Assembly: GCA_016790965.1 (NCBI GenBank)
Contig: JAEUNZ010000013.1
Location: 1 to 64,000 of the forward strand
Reading direction: 5' to 3'
Length of the DNA: 64,000 nucleotides
Source: SSSZ01 sp016790965
GTDB taxonomy: Bacteria; Pseudomonadota; Gammaproteobacteria; Burkholderiales; Rhodocyclaceae
In this document: positions 32,732 through 42,587 of the stretch, one piece after another
Position numbering within the stretch: position 1 is the stretch's first letter
Layout: each line of letters starts with the position of its first letter
Position numbers and translations under genes: made by a program
The notes under the pieces: model-generated
The model's database searches: none
What the model was told of the DNA's origin: nothing
What the model saw: only the letters and a program-made list of their open reading frames with translations

Positions 32732-33512
32732 CCGGACCTGCCGCGCCCTCAGCGACTTCGGTGGGTTCTTCCGGGCGATTGGAGTCGATCAGGATGCTCA
32801 CCCGCCGGTTTCGACCCCGGCCTTCCGGCGTGGTATTGGTTTCCAGGGGCCGGGTTTCGCCGTAACCGATGGCGGTCAGGCGCTCCGCCCCCACTCCCGA
32901 ATCGTTGAACAGGCGCAGCACCGTGGTGGCGCGCAGGGCCGAAAGCTCCCAGTTGGAAGGGAACTGCGGCGTCGCGATGGGAACATTGTCGGTGTGGCCT
33001 TCGATGGTGATGGGGAAGTCCGTAGCGGCGAGAACCTGGGCGATGGCGCCCAGGGCGCTCACCGAAGGGGCCTGGAGCCGCGCCTGACCGGCGGCAAAGA
33101 GCACGCTGTCGTTGATTTCGATGGTCACGCCGCGGCTGGTCTCCAGGAGGCGCACCTTGCCGGCGGCAACCAAGGGTTGCAGGGCTTCCATGATGTCCTT
33201 GGCCACGTTCTTCATTTTTTCCCGCTCGACCTTTTTCTGCTCGGCCTGCCGGTCCACCTTGACCACCGGCTTGGGAGGCAGGACCGGCGCCCCCGGCGTC
33301 AAGGTCAGGGGTTGGCCGCCCGCCTGCCCGGTGACGTTGCGAAAGGCGTTGGTCAGCGAATTGGACAGCACCTTGTACTTGCCCTCGTTAATTGACGAGA
33401 GGGCGTACATGACGACGAAGAAGGCGAACAAGAGGGTGATGAAATCGGCGTAGGACACCAGCCAGCGTTCGTGGTTGGGGTGCTCCTCTTCCCTGTGTCT
33501 GCGACGCGCCAT
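32715..33512 (-). CDS. motD: Flagellar stator protein MotD (second MotB type)
   Basis: A 265-residue protein with a single N-terminal membrane helix carrying the proton-binding Asp23 (WLVSYADFITLLFAFFVVMY) and a C-terminal OmpA-like peptidoglycan-binding domain (ITIEGHTDNVPIATPQFPSN, WELSALRATTVLRLFNDSGV). It pairs with MotC; start and stop overlap by one base. Linkage to fliA and flhG is as for motCD in Pseudomonas. The other pair, motAB, is at 59.7-61.5 kb. Confidence 0.93.
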   Translation of the reverse strand: MARRRHREEEHPNHERWLVSYADFITLLFAFFVVMYALSSINEGKYKVLSNSLTNAFRNVTGQAGGQPLTLTPGAPVLPPKPVVKVDRQAEQKKVEREKMKNVAKDIMEALQPLVAAGKVRLLETSRGVTIEINDSVLFAAGQARLQAPSVSALGAIAQVLAATDFPITIEGHTDNVPIATPQFPSNWELSALRATTVLRLFNDSGVGAERLTAIGYGETRPLETNTTPEGRGRNRRVSILIDSNRPEEPTEVAEGAAGPATQNR

Positions 33513-34252
33513 CAGACAAGGTAGCCCTTGAGCCTAGCCTCGATGATGCGGGGGTTGTCGCCGACCGCGATGCCAATCAGGCCGTCCACCAGCATTTCCC
33601 GGACGGTGACCATGCGGCCGATGTAGTACTTGAGCTTGCCGGCGATAGGCAGATAGATGAGGTTGGCGAGGCCCACGCCGTAGATGGTCGCGACGAAGGC
33701 GACCGCGATTCCGGCGCCGAGCTTGGAGGGGTCGGTCAGGTTTTCCATGACGTGGATGAGACCCATCACCGCGCCGAGAATGCCGATGGTGGGCGAATAG
33801 CCCCCGGCGGCTTCCCAGATGCGGGCGGATTGCTTCATCTCTTCCTCGAAGGCATCGATCTCGACTTCGAGCAATTCCCGCAGGCGCTCCGGGTCGGCGC
33901 CGTCCACCAGCATCTGGAGGCCCTTCTTGGCAAAGGGATCCTTGATTTGGGGGATGAAGTTTTCCAGGGCCAGGAGCCCCTCACGGCGGGAAACCTGGCT
34001 CCAGCTGCCGATCTGGTCGATAAGGCGTTTCTGCTCGATGAGCGGGGGAACCCAGATCCAGCGGGCCATCTGGATGCCGCGGCGAAACACATGGAAGGGG
34101 CTTTGCAGGAGCACCGCCCCCAGGGTGCCGCCCAGCACGATGAGCAGGGCAGTGGGCTGCACCAGGGAGGTGAGATGGCCGCCCTCCAGAATCTGTCCTC
34201 CGACGATGGCGACAAGGCCTATGGCCAGGCCGGCGATGCTGATCTTATCCAC
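33512..34252 (-). CDS. motC: Flagellar stator protein MotC (second MotA type)
   Basis: A 246-residue four-helix stator subunit (ISIAGLAIGLVAIVGGQILE, LIVLGGTLGAVLLQSP, YSPTIGILGAVMGLIHVMEN, GAGIAVAFVATIYGVGLANL). It is shorter than E. coli MotA and typical of MotC/PomA-like proteins. Its start overlaps the fliA end by 8 bp. Confidence 0.93.
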   Translation of the reverse strand: MDKISIAGLAIGLVAIVGGQILEGGHLTSLVQPTALLIVLGGTLGAVLLQSPFHVFRRGIQMARWIWVPPLIEQKRLIDQIGSWSQVSRREGLLALENFIPQIKDPFAKKGLQMLVDGADPERLRELLEVEIDAFEEEMKQSARIWEAAGGYSPTIGILGAVMGLIHVMENLTDPSKLGAGIAVAFVATIYGVGLANLIYLPIAGKLKYYIGRMVTVREMLVDGLIGIAVGDNPRIIEARLKGYLV

Positions 34253-34997
34253 GGGCCTTCTCCCGTCGCGGCTTGGCCGGTGGCTTCAGTTCGCCCAGCA
34301 CCTGGCTGCGCAGACGGGCGATGGCCTGGCTGTGGAGCTGGCAGACGCGGGATTCGGTGACGTCCATGACCTCGCCGATTTCCCTGAGATTGAGTTCCTG
34401 CTCGTAGTAGAGCGCCATGACCATGCGCTCCCGCTCCGGTAGGCGGTCGATGGCCGCCACCAGGACTTCGCGCAAGTTGTATTCCTCGATCAGGCGGGCC
34501 GGATCGGCCTTGTCGTCGGTGAAATGGCGTTCGAGGAAATCCTCGTCGCCTTCGCCGGCGAAGTCTTCGAAATAGACGAGCTGATGGCCCCGGGCGTCGA
34601 GCAGGGTCTTCTGGTAATCGGCAAGGCTCATGCCGAGGGAATCGGCCAGTTCCCGTTCCGAGGGCGCACGTCCCTGGGCTTGCTCCAGGGCGTGGATGGT
34701 GCTTTCGATGCGCCGCAGTTCGCGTCGGATGTGGCGGGGCAGCCAGTCGTTTTCACGCAGGCCGTCGAGCATGGCGCCCCGGATGCGCTGGGTGGCGTAG
34801 GTCTCGAACTGCGCACCGAAGCCCTCCTCGAAGCGGCCTATGGCGTCCAGAAGCCCGATCATGCCGTTCTGGACGAGATCGTCAAAGAGGACGTTGGAGG
34901 GGAGCCGCGCCATCAGGTGATAGGCGATGCGCTTCACCAGCGGAACGAAGCGCTGAACCAGCTGTTCTCTCTCCGGCTGACCAGCGGCGGTGTACAT
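34245..34997 (-). CDS. fliA: Flagellar sigma factor FliA (sigma28)
   Basis: A 250-residue sigma factor: region 2 (LVKRIAYHLMARLPSNVLFD, GLLDAIGRFEEGFGAQFETY, ATQRIRGAMLDGLRENDWLP), region 3 (IHALEQAQGRAPSERELADS) and region 4 (LPERERMVMALYYEQELNLR, EIGEVMDVTESRVCQLHSQA). It directs late flagellar and chemotaxis genes and is held by FlgM. Matching promoters occur before flgM and flgK. The start overlaps the flhG stop by one base. Confidence 0.97.
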   Translation of the reverse strand: MYTAAGQPEREQLVQRFVPLVKRIAYHLMARLPSNVLFDDLVQNGMIGLLDAIGRFEEGFGAQFETYATQRIRGAMLDGLRENDWLPRHIRRELRRIESTIHALEQAQGRAPSERELADSLGMSLADYQKTLLDARGHQLVYFEDFAGEGDEDFLERHFTDDKADPARLIEEYNLREVLVAAIDRLPERERMVMALYYEQELNLREIGEVMDVTESRVCQLHSQAIARLRSQVLGELKPPAKPRREKARG

Positions 34998-35884
34998 CAG
35001 ATTCGGGGATGGGTGGTCGGGATGCGTTGGCTCAAGTGTAGCAGTTGCTGCATGAAGTGTTCGACACCGCCCGCCTCGGCCTCCTGCCGTGCCCAGTCGG
35101 CCATGGCAGCCGCGATGTCCCGGAAGGCTTCGGCGGCAACCGACTCGGGAGCCGCGGAAACCACCGGGCGACAGAGTTGGCCAGTCTGGCGCATGGCCTC
35201 GTCCAGCGGCACCGAAGCGACGTACTCCAGGCGGGCGATGCCGCGCTGCGCGGCGACGTGGGCCATATTATCGAAAATGGCCCGGGCATCGGCTTCGCAA
35301 CGCACTTTGTTGATCAGGATGCGGAAGTTCCTCCGCCCGTGGACCTGACTGAGCTTTTTGATGGCGGTATAGGCTTCGGTGATCGAGGCGCTGTTGCCGG
35401 AGAGGACGAAGACCGTTTCCTGGGCGATCAGGCCCAGGGGCGAGAACCCCTGGCGGTGGCCGACACCGGCGTCGATCAGGATGACGTCGATGGGGCGGGC
35501 CAGCCCCGCCACGGCCTCCAGGAGGATGTTCTGCTGGGTGCCATTGAGGGCGCCCAGTTTCTGGGCCGCCCGGGAGGCAGGAAGAATGTGCAGGCCGGGC
35601 TGCGGACGCACGAGGACCTGCTCCAGGCTGCACTCCCTCTGCACGACGTGCAGGAGATCCCAGGGGGCGAGCAGGCCGAACGCAGCAGCCAGATCGTCGC
35701 CGCCCGAGGCTTCGTCGATGAGCAGTACCTCACGCCCCTGGCGGGCCAGAGCGACGCCCAGATTGGCAACGGCAGCGGTCTTACCCACCCCGGAGCAACC
35801 GGCGGCAAAGCTCACCACCTGCAAATGCCCGCCACCGAAAAGCCGCCGCAGGCCGGCAGCCTGGTCGCTGCGGAAATCAGCCAC
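34997..35884 (-). CDS. flhG: Flagellar number regulator FlhG (MinD-like ATPase)
   Basis: About 295 residues. It opens ADFRSDQAAGLRRLFGGG (the DQAxxLR FlhF-activating motif), then a deviant Walker A in FAAGCSGVGKTAAVANLGVA, and VILIDAGVG in the Walker B position. It limits flagellar number and works with FlhF. The GTG at 35884 follows a G-rich ribosome site by 5 nt and is preferred over a GTG at 35890. It overlaps flhF by 8 bp. Confidence 0.94.
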   Translation of the reverse strand: MADFRSDQAAGLRRLFGGGHLQVVSFAAGCSGVGKTAAVANLGVALARQGREVLLIDEASGGDDLAAAFGLLAPWDLLHVVQRECSLEQVLVRPQPGLHILPASRAAQKLGALNGTQQNILLEAVAGLARPIDVILIDAGVGHRQGFSPLGLIAQETVFVLSGNSASITEAYTAIKKLSQVHGRRNFRILINKVRCEADARAIFDNMAHVAAQRGIARLEYVASVPLDEAMRQTGQLCRPVVSAAPESVAAEAFRDIAAAMADWARQEAEAGGVEHFMQQLLHLSQRIPTTHPRI

Positions 35885-37262
35885 GGGCACCCCCCGCCGC
35901 AGAAAGGCCGGCGCTGGCCATGAGCATGGCCGGTTCGCTGCCCGCCAGACGATGGGGTGATTCGGCGGGGATATCCTTGAAGGCACGGTGCAGGAGATAG
36001 GTGCGATTGGGCAGATGGATGTCTTCGGGAACCCGCTGGCCATTGGAAACGTACAGAAGGCGCAGGCGATGCCGCATGATGACGTCGAGCGCGGTGGCCA
36101 GACTGGCCGCCTCGTCGACCTTAGTCAGGATGCAACCCGCCAGCCCCTCTCCCTGGTAAGCGCGCACCACGTCGTCCAGGGTGTCGCCACGGGAGGTGGA
36201 GGACAGGAGAAGCAGGCGCTGCACTCGGCATCCGGCCAGCATTCCGGTCAATTCGGGGACGAGGCGGTCCTTCTGGCTCATGCCCATGGTGTCGATGAGC
36301 ACCATGTGCTTGTGGGCGAGTTCGGCCAGGGTCTGGGCGAGTTCGGAGGCATCCTTCACCAAATGAACCGAAACGCCGAGGATGCGGCCGTAGATGCGCA
36401 ATTGCTCGTGGGCGCCGATACGGTAGCCATCGGTGGTCACCAGGGCCACCTTGTTGGGGCCGTGCCGCATGACGCAGCGAGCAGCGAGCTTGGCGGTGGT
36501 GGTGGTCTTGCCGACCCCGGTGGGGCCGACCAGGGCATACACGCCGCCACGGTCCACGATGTCGTCTTCACTCCCCACGGTAATCAGGCTGCGGTCGGCG
36601 GCGCCCTTGACCCAGGCCATGGCCTGGCCGGCGTCGAAGTCGGCGGGTAGGCCGGTGAGCACGTCGCGGGCAAACTGGGGAGAGAAGCCCGCGTCGAGCA
36701 GTTGGCGCAACGCCTCGGCCTTAGCGGGCGCCGAGCGGGATGTCTCGTTCCAGGTGAAGCCCGCCAGATGTTGTTCGACGATGCGCCGCAGGGAACGGAT
36801 TTCGTCCATGACCTCGGCCGGGACGACTTCCGCCTCCCGCCGGGGTTCGGGCGCCCGGGGCGCTTCCGGCACCGGTGCCATGGCCGGCCGCGGGGTCTCG
36901 AACTGGCGCAGGGCACCGCTCCTTGGGATGCCGGCATTGACTACCGGCATGGTCAGCGCGGGCTCGCGCACCGGCGCCGGCTCGGCAGCGGGAGCCGGGG
37001 CGCGGACCGGGGCTGGCCGGGGCGCGCTGCTCAGGCTGACGCGATAGTCCTCGCCCTCCTGGAGCGGGGGCCGCTCGACGGCAGGACGGTCACTGCCGAC
37101 GGCGGGCACGATCATCGCCATGTCTCGGGAGGCCACGGCCATGATCTCGACGCCCCCTGGAATGCTCCGGTTGGAGAGGATGATGGCGTCGTTGCCGAGG
37201 GTCTCCTTCACTTTTTTCAACGCTTCGCGGGCGTTGGCGGCGATGAATTTTCTGACGTTCAT
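35877..37262 (-). CDS. flhF: Flagellar SRP-like GTPase FlhF
   Basis: A 461-residue GTPase with a basic N-terminus (MNVRKFIAANAREALKKVKE), a proline-rich linker (about 65-150), the N domain, and the G domain with P-loop YALVGPTGVGKTTTTAKLAA, VALVTTDGYRIGAHEQLRIY, VLIDTMGMSQKD and LTKVDEAASL. It sets the polar site of flagellar assembly. It overlaps flhA by ATGA. Confidence 0.96.
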   Translation of the reverse strand: MNVRKFIAANAREALKKVKETLGNDAIILSNRSIPGGVEIMAVASRDMAMIVPAVGSDRPAVERPPLQEGEDYRVSLSSAPRPAPVRAPAPAAEPAPVREPALTMPVVNAGIPRSGALRQFETPRPAMAPVPEAPRAPEPRREAEVVPAEVMDEIRSLRRIVEQHLAGFTWNETSRSAPAKAEALRQLLDAGFSPQFARDVLTGLPADFDAGQAMAWVKGAADRSLITVGSEDDIVDRGGVYALVGPTGVGKTTTTAKLAARCVMRHGPNKVALVTTDGYRIGAHEQLRIYGRILGVSVHLVKDASELAQTLAELAHKHMVLIDTMGMSQKDRLVPELTGMLAGCRVQRLLLLSSTSRGDTLDDVVRAYQGEGLAGCILTKVDEAASLATALDVIMRHRLRLLYVSNGQRVPEDIHLPNRTYLLHRAFKDIPAESPHRLAGSEPAMLMASAGLSAAGGARG

Positions 37263-39343
37263 GCTCTGCCTCCGATGATCGAGGTCACCTTGATGATGCG
37301 GGTTTCGGGAATTTCGTTATGGGCCAGAACCTTGAGCTGCGGCACCGAGCGGCGCAGGAAACGCGACAACAGCAGGCGCAGGCTGGCGGGGACGATGAGG
37401 ACGGCGGCCAGCCCCAGTTCCTCCTGGCGGCGGGCCGACTGCATCGTCTCCCGCACCAGGGTATCGGCCAGCCCCGGCTCGAAGCTGGCGTTGTCGCCAC
37501 CGCCCGCCACTGCCTGGGCGAGGAGCCGCTCCAGGGCCGGGTCCAGGGTCATGACCTGCACTTCCCCGGTCCCCGGGAAGAGTTGCTGGACAATGGCGCG
37601 ACCGAGAGCCGTGCGCACCTGGACCGTCAAATCGTCGGCGTTCTGGGTACGGTGCGCCGCATCGGCCAGGGTCTCGATAATGGAACGCACGTCGCGGATA
37701 TGCACGCCCTCTTCCAGCAGGTTTTGCAGAACCTTCTGCAGGACGCCCAGGGGAAGGATCTTGGGGACTAGATCGTCGACCAGTTTGGGCATCTCCTTGC
37801 CCAGGTGATCGAGCAGTTGCTGCACTTCCTGGCGACCCAGAAGCTCCGCGGCGTGGGTGAGGATCAGGTGATTGAGATGGGTGGCGACCACGGTGGAGGA
37901 ATCGACCACGGTGTAACCCAGGGCCTGGGCCTGCTCCCGCTCGCCGGCGTTGATCCACACGGCGGGAAGACCGAAGGCGGGATCGGTGGTGGCGGTTCCG
38001 GGGACCGTCCCGGCAACCCTTCCGGGGTTGATGGCCAGATACTGTCCGGGAAAGGCCTCGCCCCGGCCCACTTCGACGCCCTTCAGGAGGATGCGGTAGG
38101 CGTTGGGCTTGAGTTCCAGGTTGTCGCGGATATGGACCGGCGACACCAAGAAGCCGACTTCCTGGGCAAATTTCTTGCGAATGCCCCGGATGCGTCGCAG
38201 CAGTTCGCCATCCTGGGCCTTGTCCACCAGGGGTATAAGGCGGTAACCCACTTCCAGACCGAGTACGTCGAGGGGGGCGACGTCGGCCCAACTGGCTTCC
38301 TGTACCTCGGGTGCCGGTGCCGGGGCGACGGCCACTGGCGCGGGGGTGGCCTTGGCCTCGGCATCCATCATCTTCCAGGTGGCCCAGCCCAGGACAGCGG
38401 CCATGAGGAGGAAGACCATGTTGGGCATGCCCGGGATGAGTCCCAGCAAGCCGACGATACCGGCCGTGAGGGCCATGACTCGCCAATTGCGGAACATTTG
38501 CCCGAGGAACTGTTGGCCCACGTCCCTGTCGTCCGACACCCGAGTCACCACCATGCCGGCCGCGATGGAAATGATGAGCCCGGGAACCTGGGCCACCAAA
38601 CCATCGCCGATGGTCAGCAGGGTATAGTTGCGCGCCGCGAGGGCCACTTCCATGTTGTGCTGGAAGACGCCGACGATCAGCCCGCCGACGACGTTGATGA
38701 GCATGATGACGATGCCCGCGATGGCGTCACCCCGCACGAACTTGGAAGCACCGTCCATGGAACCGAAGAATTCGGCCTCCCGCGCAATGTCGGTGCGCCG
38801 GCGGCGGGCCTCCTCCTCACCGATGAGCCCGGCGTTGAGGTCTGCGTCGATGGCCATCTGCTTGCCCGGCATGGCGTCCAGGGTGAAGCGGGCCGAAACC
38901 TCCGCCACCCGCCCGGCGCCCTTGGTGATCACGACGAAGTTGATGACCACCAGGATGAAGAAGACGATGATCCCGACCGCGAAATTGCCGCCCACCAGGA
39001 AGTGACCAAAGGCTTCGATGACCTTGCCGGCCGCATCGGGGCCGGTGTGGCCCTCGAGCATGACGATGCGCGTGGAGGCAACGTTGAGGGACAGGCGAAG
39101 CAAGGTCGTCACCAGCAGCACGGTGGGAAAGACCGAAAAATCCAGGGTCTTGCGCGTGTTGACGGCCACCAGGAGCACCAGGACCGACAGGGCGATATTG
39201 AAGGTGAACAGCACGTCCAGCAGGAAGGCCGGCAGGGGCAGGACCATCATCGCCAGGATGAGCAGAACGAGCACCGGCGCGGCAAGCTGGGTGAGGTTGA
39301 ATCGGCCCAGCAGGTTCTGCACGCTCAGGGTTGCACTGGCCAT
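37259..39343 (-). CDS. flhA: Flagellar export gate protein FlhA
   Basis: A 694-residue protein with about eight membrane helices and the cytoplasmic FHIPEP loop (VVITKGAGRVAEVSARFTLD, AMPGKQMAIDADLNAGLIGE, EEARRRRTDIAREAEFFGSM). A C-terminal domain follows that forms the nonameric substrate-docking ring. Its start directly follows the flhB stop. Confidence 0.98.
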   Translation of the reverse strand: MASATLSVQNLLGRFNLTQLAAPVLVLLILAMMVLPLPAFLLDVLFTFNIALSVLVLLVAVNTRKTLDFSVFPTVLLVTTLLRLSLNVASTRIVMLEGHTGPDAAGKVIEAFGHFLVGGNFAVGIIVFFILVVINFVVITKGAGRVAEVSARFTLDAMPGKQMAIDADLNAGLIGEEEARRRRTDIAREAEFFGSMDGASKFVRGDAIAGIVIMLINVVGGLIVGVFQHNMEVALAARNYTLLTIGDGLVAQVPGLIISIAAGMVVTRVSDDRDVGQQFLGQMFRNWRVMALTAGIVGLLGLIPGMPNMVFLLMAAVLGWATWKMMDAEAKATPAPVAVAPAPAPEVQEASWADVAPLDVLGLEVGYRLIPLVDKAQDGELLRRIRGIRKKFAQEVGFLVSPVHIRDNLELKPNAYRILLKGVEVGRGEAFPGQYLAINPGRVAGTVPGTATTDPAFGLPAVWINAGEREQAQALGYTVVDSSTVVATHLNHLILTHAAELLGRQEVQQLLDHLGKEMPKLVDDLVPKILPLGVLQKVLQNLLEEGVHIRDVRSIIETLADAAHRTQNADDLTVQVRTALGRAIVQQLFPGTGEVQVMTLDPALERLLAQAVAGGGDNASFEPGLADTLVRETMQSARRQEELGLAAVLIVPASLRLLLSRFLRRSVPQLKVLAHNEIPETRIIKVTSIIGGRA

Positions 39344-40477
39344 TTAGTTGGCCTCCGGCACGAGTTCAGCGGGAACGGGCAAATCCTGGGGAGGCACGGG
39401 AATCTGTCCACCGCGCACCTTCCACTGGGAGAGTTGGTAGACGTAGGCGAGCACTTCAGCCACCGCCGCGTAGAGCTTGCCGGGGATTTCGGCATCCAGA
39501 TTCACATGCTTGTACAAGGCCCGGGCCAAGGGGGGCGCTTCGAGCAAGGGGACGGCGTGGGCCGCAGCGATCTCGCGCATGCGCCGGGCGATTTCGCCCG
39601 TGCCCTTGGCGACCACCCGGGGGGCCGCCATGCCTTCCTGGTAGGCCAGGGCCACGGCATAGTGGGTAGGGTTGGTCACCACCACGTCGGCCTTGGGAAC
39701 CGCCGCCATCATGCGCTTGCGGGCCGCCTGCATCTGGAGGCTGCGGATACGCCCCTTGACCTGGGGGTCGCCAAGCATTTCCTTCATTTCCTGGCGCACC
39801 TCGTCGCGGGTCATCTTCAGGCGATCGAAGTATTGCCAGAGTTGGAAGGGCACGTCGGCCACGACCACCAGGGCCAGAATGCCAACCAGAACCAGGAAGG
39901 AAAAAACAACGAGGTGGCCGGCATGCCCCACGCCCTGCTCGATGGGCTCCCCCACCAGACCGAAGATTTCATCCTGGGTATGCCACAGCAGCAGTGCCGC
40001 GACCCCTCCCACCAGGAGCGCCTTCAGGATGGCCTTGGTCAGTTCGGCCAGACTGTGCCACGAGAACATACGGCCGAAACCGGTGAGGGGATTGAGCCGC
40101 TTCAGGTCCGGGGCCAGTGCCTTGGGCGCAAAAACCCAGGCATTGAGAAAGAAGGGAGGAAGGAGTGCGGCCAGGACCAGGAGGGCGAGGAGCGGCGCCA
40201 TGAGCAGCACGGCATCGCCGCCAATATCGGCAAAACGCACCAGCATCTGACCGGGCTCCTTCAGGCTGCCGGAGTCGAGCGCAAGCCCCTTGCGGGTGAG
40301 CGCCAGGGCGCCTTGGGCGAACCAGCCGCCGGCCAGCCAAAGGGCTGATGCGGAAACGATGAGGGTCAGAAAGGTGCCGAGTTCGCGGGAATGGGGGACC
40401 TGACCCTGCTCGCGGGCTTGCTCGAGTCGCCTGCCCGTGGGCGCTTCTGTTCTGTCGAGGTCGCTCTCTTCCGCCAT
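39344..40477 (-). CDS. flhB: Flagellar export switch protein FlhB
   Basis: A 377-residue protein with four membrane helices and the autocleavage motif NPTH at about 269-272 (VVVTNPTHYAVALAYQ). It opens with EESDLDRTEAPTGRRLEQAR. It switches export from hook to filament substrates. It is the first gene of the flhBAFG-fliA-motCD unit. Confidence 0.98.
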   Translation of the reverse strand: MAEESDLDRTEAPTGRRLEQAREQGQVPHSRELGTFLTLIVSASALWLAGGWFAQGALALTRKGLALDSGSLKEPGQMLVRFADIGGDAVLLMAPLLALLVLAALLPPFFLNAWVFAPKALAPDLKRLNPLTGFGRMFSWHSLAELTKAILKALLVGGVAALLLWHTQDEIFGLVGEPIEQGVGHAGHLVVFSFLVLVGILALVVVADVPFQLWQYFDRLKMTRDEVRQEMKEMLGDPQVKGRIRSLQMQAARKRMMAAVPKADVVVTNPTHYAVALAYQEGMAAPRVVAKGTGEIARRMREIAAAHAVPLLEAPPLARALYKHVNLDAEIPGKLYAAVAEVLAYVYQLSQWKVRGGQIPVPPQDLPVPAELVPEAN

Positions 40478-40503
40478 GGCCGCTTCGCAGGTTGCTTGCG
40501 GCT

Positions 40504-40509
40504 ATTATA
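40504..40509 (-). promoter_or_regulatory. Probable -10 element upstream of flhB
   Basis: Read leftwards this is a perfect TATAAT, 26 bp before the flhB ATG, inside an AT-rich island (about 40500-40560) in otherwise GC-rich DNA. A -35 at 17 bp is poor, so an activator may be needed. No sigma54 or sigma28 motif was found here. Confidence 0.5.
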
Positions 40510-40607
40510 GGAAAAATTCAAGAAAATTAAATAGGTAGCCGTTATTTTTTAATTGGTTTCGAGGATGCCACCGGTAAGTCCATGACAGGACGGTAAACCC
40601 CTAAATG

Positions 40608-40633
40608 AGAACGGGGGCCGAAGCCCCCGTTAA
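40608..40633 (-). terminator. Hairpin terminator after the cheA operon
   Basis: A perfect 9-bp stem AACGGGGGC / GCCCCCGTT (40610-40618 with 40623-40631). It is capped by TTCG on the transcribed leftward strand and lies 24 bp past the cheA stop. The following T-run is short, so termination may be partial, but it separates cheA from flhB. Confidence 0.75.
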
Positions 40634-40654
40634 GCCGTTGACCTCAAAGGTGAA

Positions 40655-42577
40655 TCAAGCCAATTGCAGGGCCCTCATGCCACGGTCGACGTCCGGATGC
40701 TGCCCGAGGTCACTGAGCAATTCCTTCATATCCAGGATGAGGACGATCTGGCCATTGGACAGGGTGGTGACGCCGGCCACGCCCCGCGGACGGAAGTCTT
40801 CCAGGGACTTGATGACCGCGTCGTCTCGCCCTGCAAAGCTGTCGACTCCTAGAATGAAGCTGCGCTCCGCAGTCTGCATGAAGACCCCGTACTCGGGGTG
40901 GCGATCCAGGGGCCAGCCCAATAGGCGTGCCAGGGAGATGACGGGCAGAACCTCGCCACGCACCACCAGGGTTTCCTTGCCGCCCACTTCCTGAATCTTG
41001 TCGTACTCGATGGGCAGGATTTCGCGCACCAGGGACAGCGGCAATGCGAATGGCTGGTCCCCGAGGAGCACCAGCAGCACCGGCAGGATGGCCAGCGTCA
41101 GCGGCAGGGAAATGACGAAAACTGATCCCTTGCCCGGCTCGGAGCGAATGTCAATGGAGCCGTTGAGCTTCTGGATATTGGTCTTGACCACGTCCATGCC
41201 GACCCCGCGTCCCGAGACGTCGGAAATCTGGGTCTTGGTCGAAAAACCGGGCAGGAAGATGAGATTGAGACTCTGGCGTTCGTCGAGGGTATTGGCTTCC
41301 TCTTCCGAGATCAGCCCCTTTTCCACGGCCTTGGCGCGGATGCGCTCAGCGCTCATGCCCTTGCCGTCGTCGGCAATGATGAGGACGATGTGGTCGCCCT
41401 CCTGGCGAGCCTCCAGTCGCACCAGACTCTTCTCCGGCTTGCCGGCCGCCTTGCGCTCCGGAGGAATTTCGACGCCGTGATCGACGGCGTTGCGGATCAG
41501 GTGAATGAGGGGATCGGCCAAATCCTCGATCATGGTCTTGTCGACCTCGGTCTCCTCCCCCGCCAACACGAGTTCGACGTCCTTGCCCAGTTGCCGTGCC
41601 AGATCCCGGGCGATGCGGGGATATTTCTGGAACAGGCGGCCAATGGGCTGCATGCGGGTCTTCATGACCGAGTTCTGCAGGTCCGAGACCAGGAGATCGA
41701 GCTGGCTCACGGCCTGATCGAGGGCGTGCAGGGTTTCGGAATCACTCTTGCCGGCCAGGATGTCGGCCCGCAGGCTGGTGAGACGGTTCTTGGTCAGCCC
41801 GATTTCGCCGGAGAGGTTGAGTACCTGGTCGAGGCGGGCCGTATCGACCCGAATGGTGTTTTCCCGGGCACGCTCTTCGGTGCGGCGGCCGACGGAGCTG
41901 GCACCCGGCTTGTCCGTCGAACGCCGGCCATAGGGCGAAGGCGCTGCGGCGGACGCTGCCGCGGGTGCCGGTGTTCCGGCAGGCTGGACGATCATTTCTG
42001 CCGATGCAGCGGCTGGCGCCGAGGCCGGCCCCGGGGCCGCCGGTGCGGTGCCGGGTTGGCCAGCCGCAGCGGCATGCAGAGCGTTCCAGTCCGGCCCCCC
42101 CGCGGCGGCCGGTGCAGCGGCGGCGGGGGCTGCCGGCGCAGCCGCCGGGGGCGGAGGCGCCGCAGTTGGCGCATGCCCTGCCGCCCCTTCGCCCAGAGCG
42201 GCATGAAGCGCCGCGAGGACTTCCGGGTCGGCGGCTTGGGGCTGGACCGCCTGGGAAAGCTCGCCGAACATCTCCCGCACCCCCTTGGTCGCCGCCATGA
42301 TGGTATCCATCAGCTCCGGGCTGAGGTGAAGCTCGGCGTTGCGCAAGCGGTCGAAAAGATTCTCGGTGAGATGGCAGAGCGTGACCAACTCAGTGGCGTT
42401 CAGGAACCCGGCTCCCCCCTTGATGGTGTGGAAGCCGCGGAAGATGTCGTTCAACAGCCCGCGATCGTCGGGCATGCGTTCCAGATCGACGAGCTTGTTA
42501 TCCACGTCGGACAACAGGTCGTGGGCTTCCTGCAGGAAATCCTGCAGCAGATCCTCCATGCCGCCAAAGTCGCTCAT
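40655..42577 (-). CDS. cheA: Chemotaxis histidine kinase CheA (intact copy)
   Basis: A 640-residue kinase. P1 HPt has His50 in FRGFHTIKGGAGFLNATELV. A long Ala/Pro linker (about 130-225) stands where a P2 domain would be and has no clear fold. P3 begins IRVDTARLDQVLNLSGEIGL. The P4 ATPase has LIRNAVDHGVEIP and SGRGVGMDVVKTNI, and P5 is CheW-like (LPLTLAILPVLLVLLGDQPF). It is last in the cheV-cheV-cheY-cheZ-cheA unit. Confidence 0.96.
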   Translation of the reverse strand: MSDFGGMEDLLQDFLQEAHDLLSDVDNKLVDLERMPDDRGLLNDIFRGFHTIKGGAGFLNATELVTLCHLTENLFDRLRNAELHLSPELMDTIMAATKGVREMFGELSQAVQPQAADPEVLAALHAALGEGAAGHAPTAAPPPPAAAPAAPAAAAPAAAGGPDWNALHAAAAGQPGTAPAAPGPASAPAAASAEMIVQPAGTPAPAAASAAAPSPYGRRSTDKPGASSVGRRTEERARENTIRVDTARLDQVLNLSGEIGLTKNRLTSLRADILAGKSDSETLHALDQAVSQLDLLVSDLQNSVMKTRMQPIGRLFQKYPRIARDLARQLGKDVELVLAGEETEVDKTMIEDLADPLIHLIRNAVDHGVEIPPERKAAGKPEKSLVRLEARQEGDHIVLIIADDGKGMSAERIRAKAVEKGLISEEEANTLDERQSLNLIFLPGFSTKTQISDVSGRGVGMDVVKTNIQKLNGSIDIRSEPGKGSVFVISLPLTLAILPVLLVLLGDQPFALPLSLVREILPIEYDKIQEVGGKETLVVRGEVLPVISLARLLGWPLDRHPEYGVFMQTAERSFILGVDSFAGRDDAVIKSLEDFRPRGVAGVTTLSNGQIVLILDMKELLSDLGQHPDVDRGMRALQLA

Positions 42578-42587
42578 GGCCCTCTCC

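Noticed and set aside
37805..40348. Long + strand open frame opposite flhA and flhB
   Set aside because: Antisense shadow rich in His, Asp, Glu and Gly, as expected from reading membrane-helix codons backwards.
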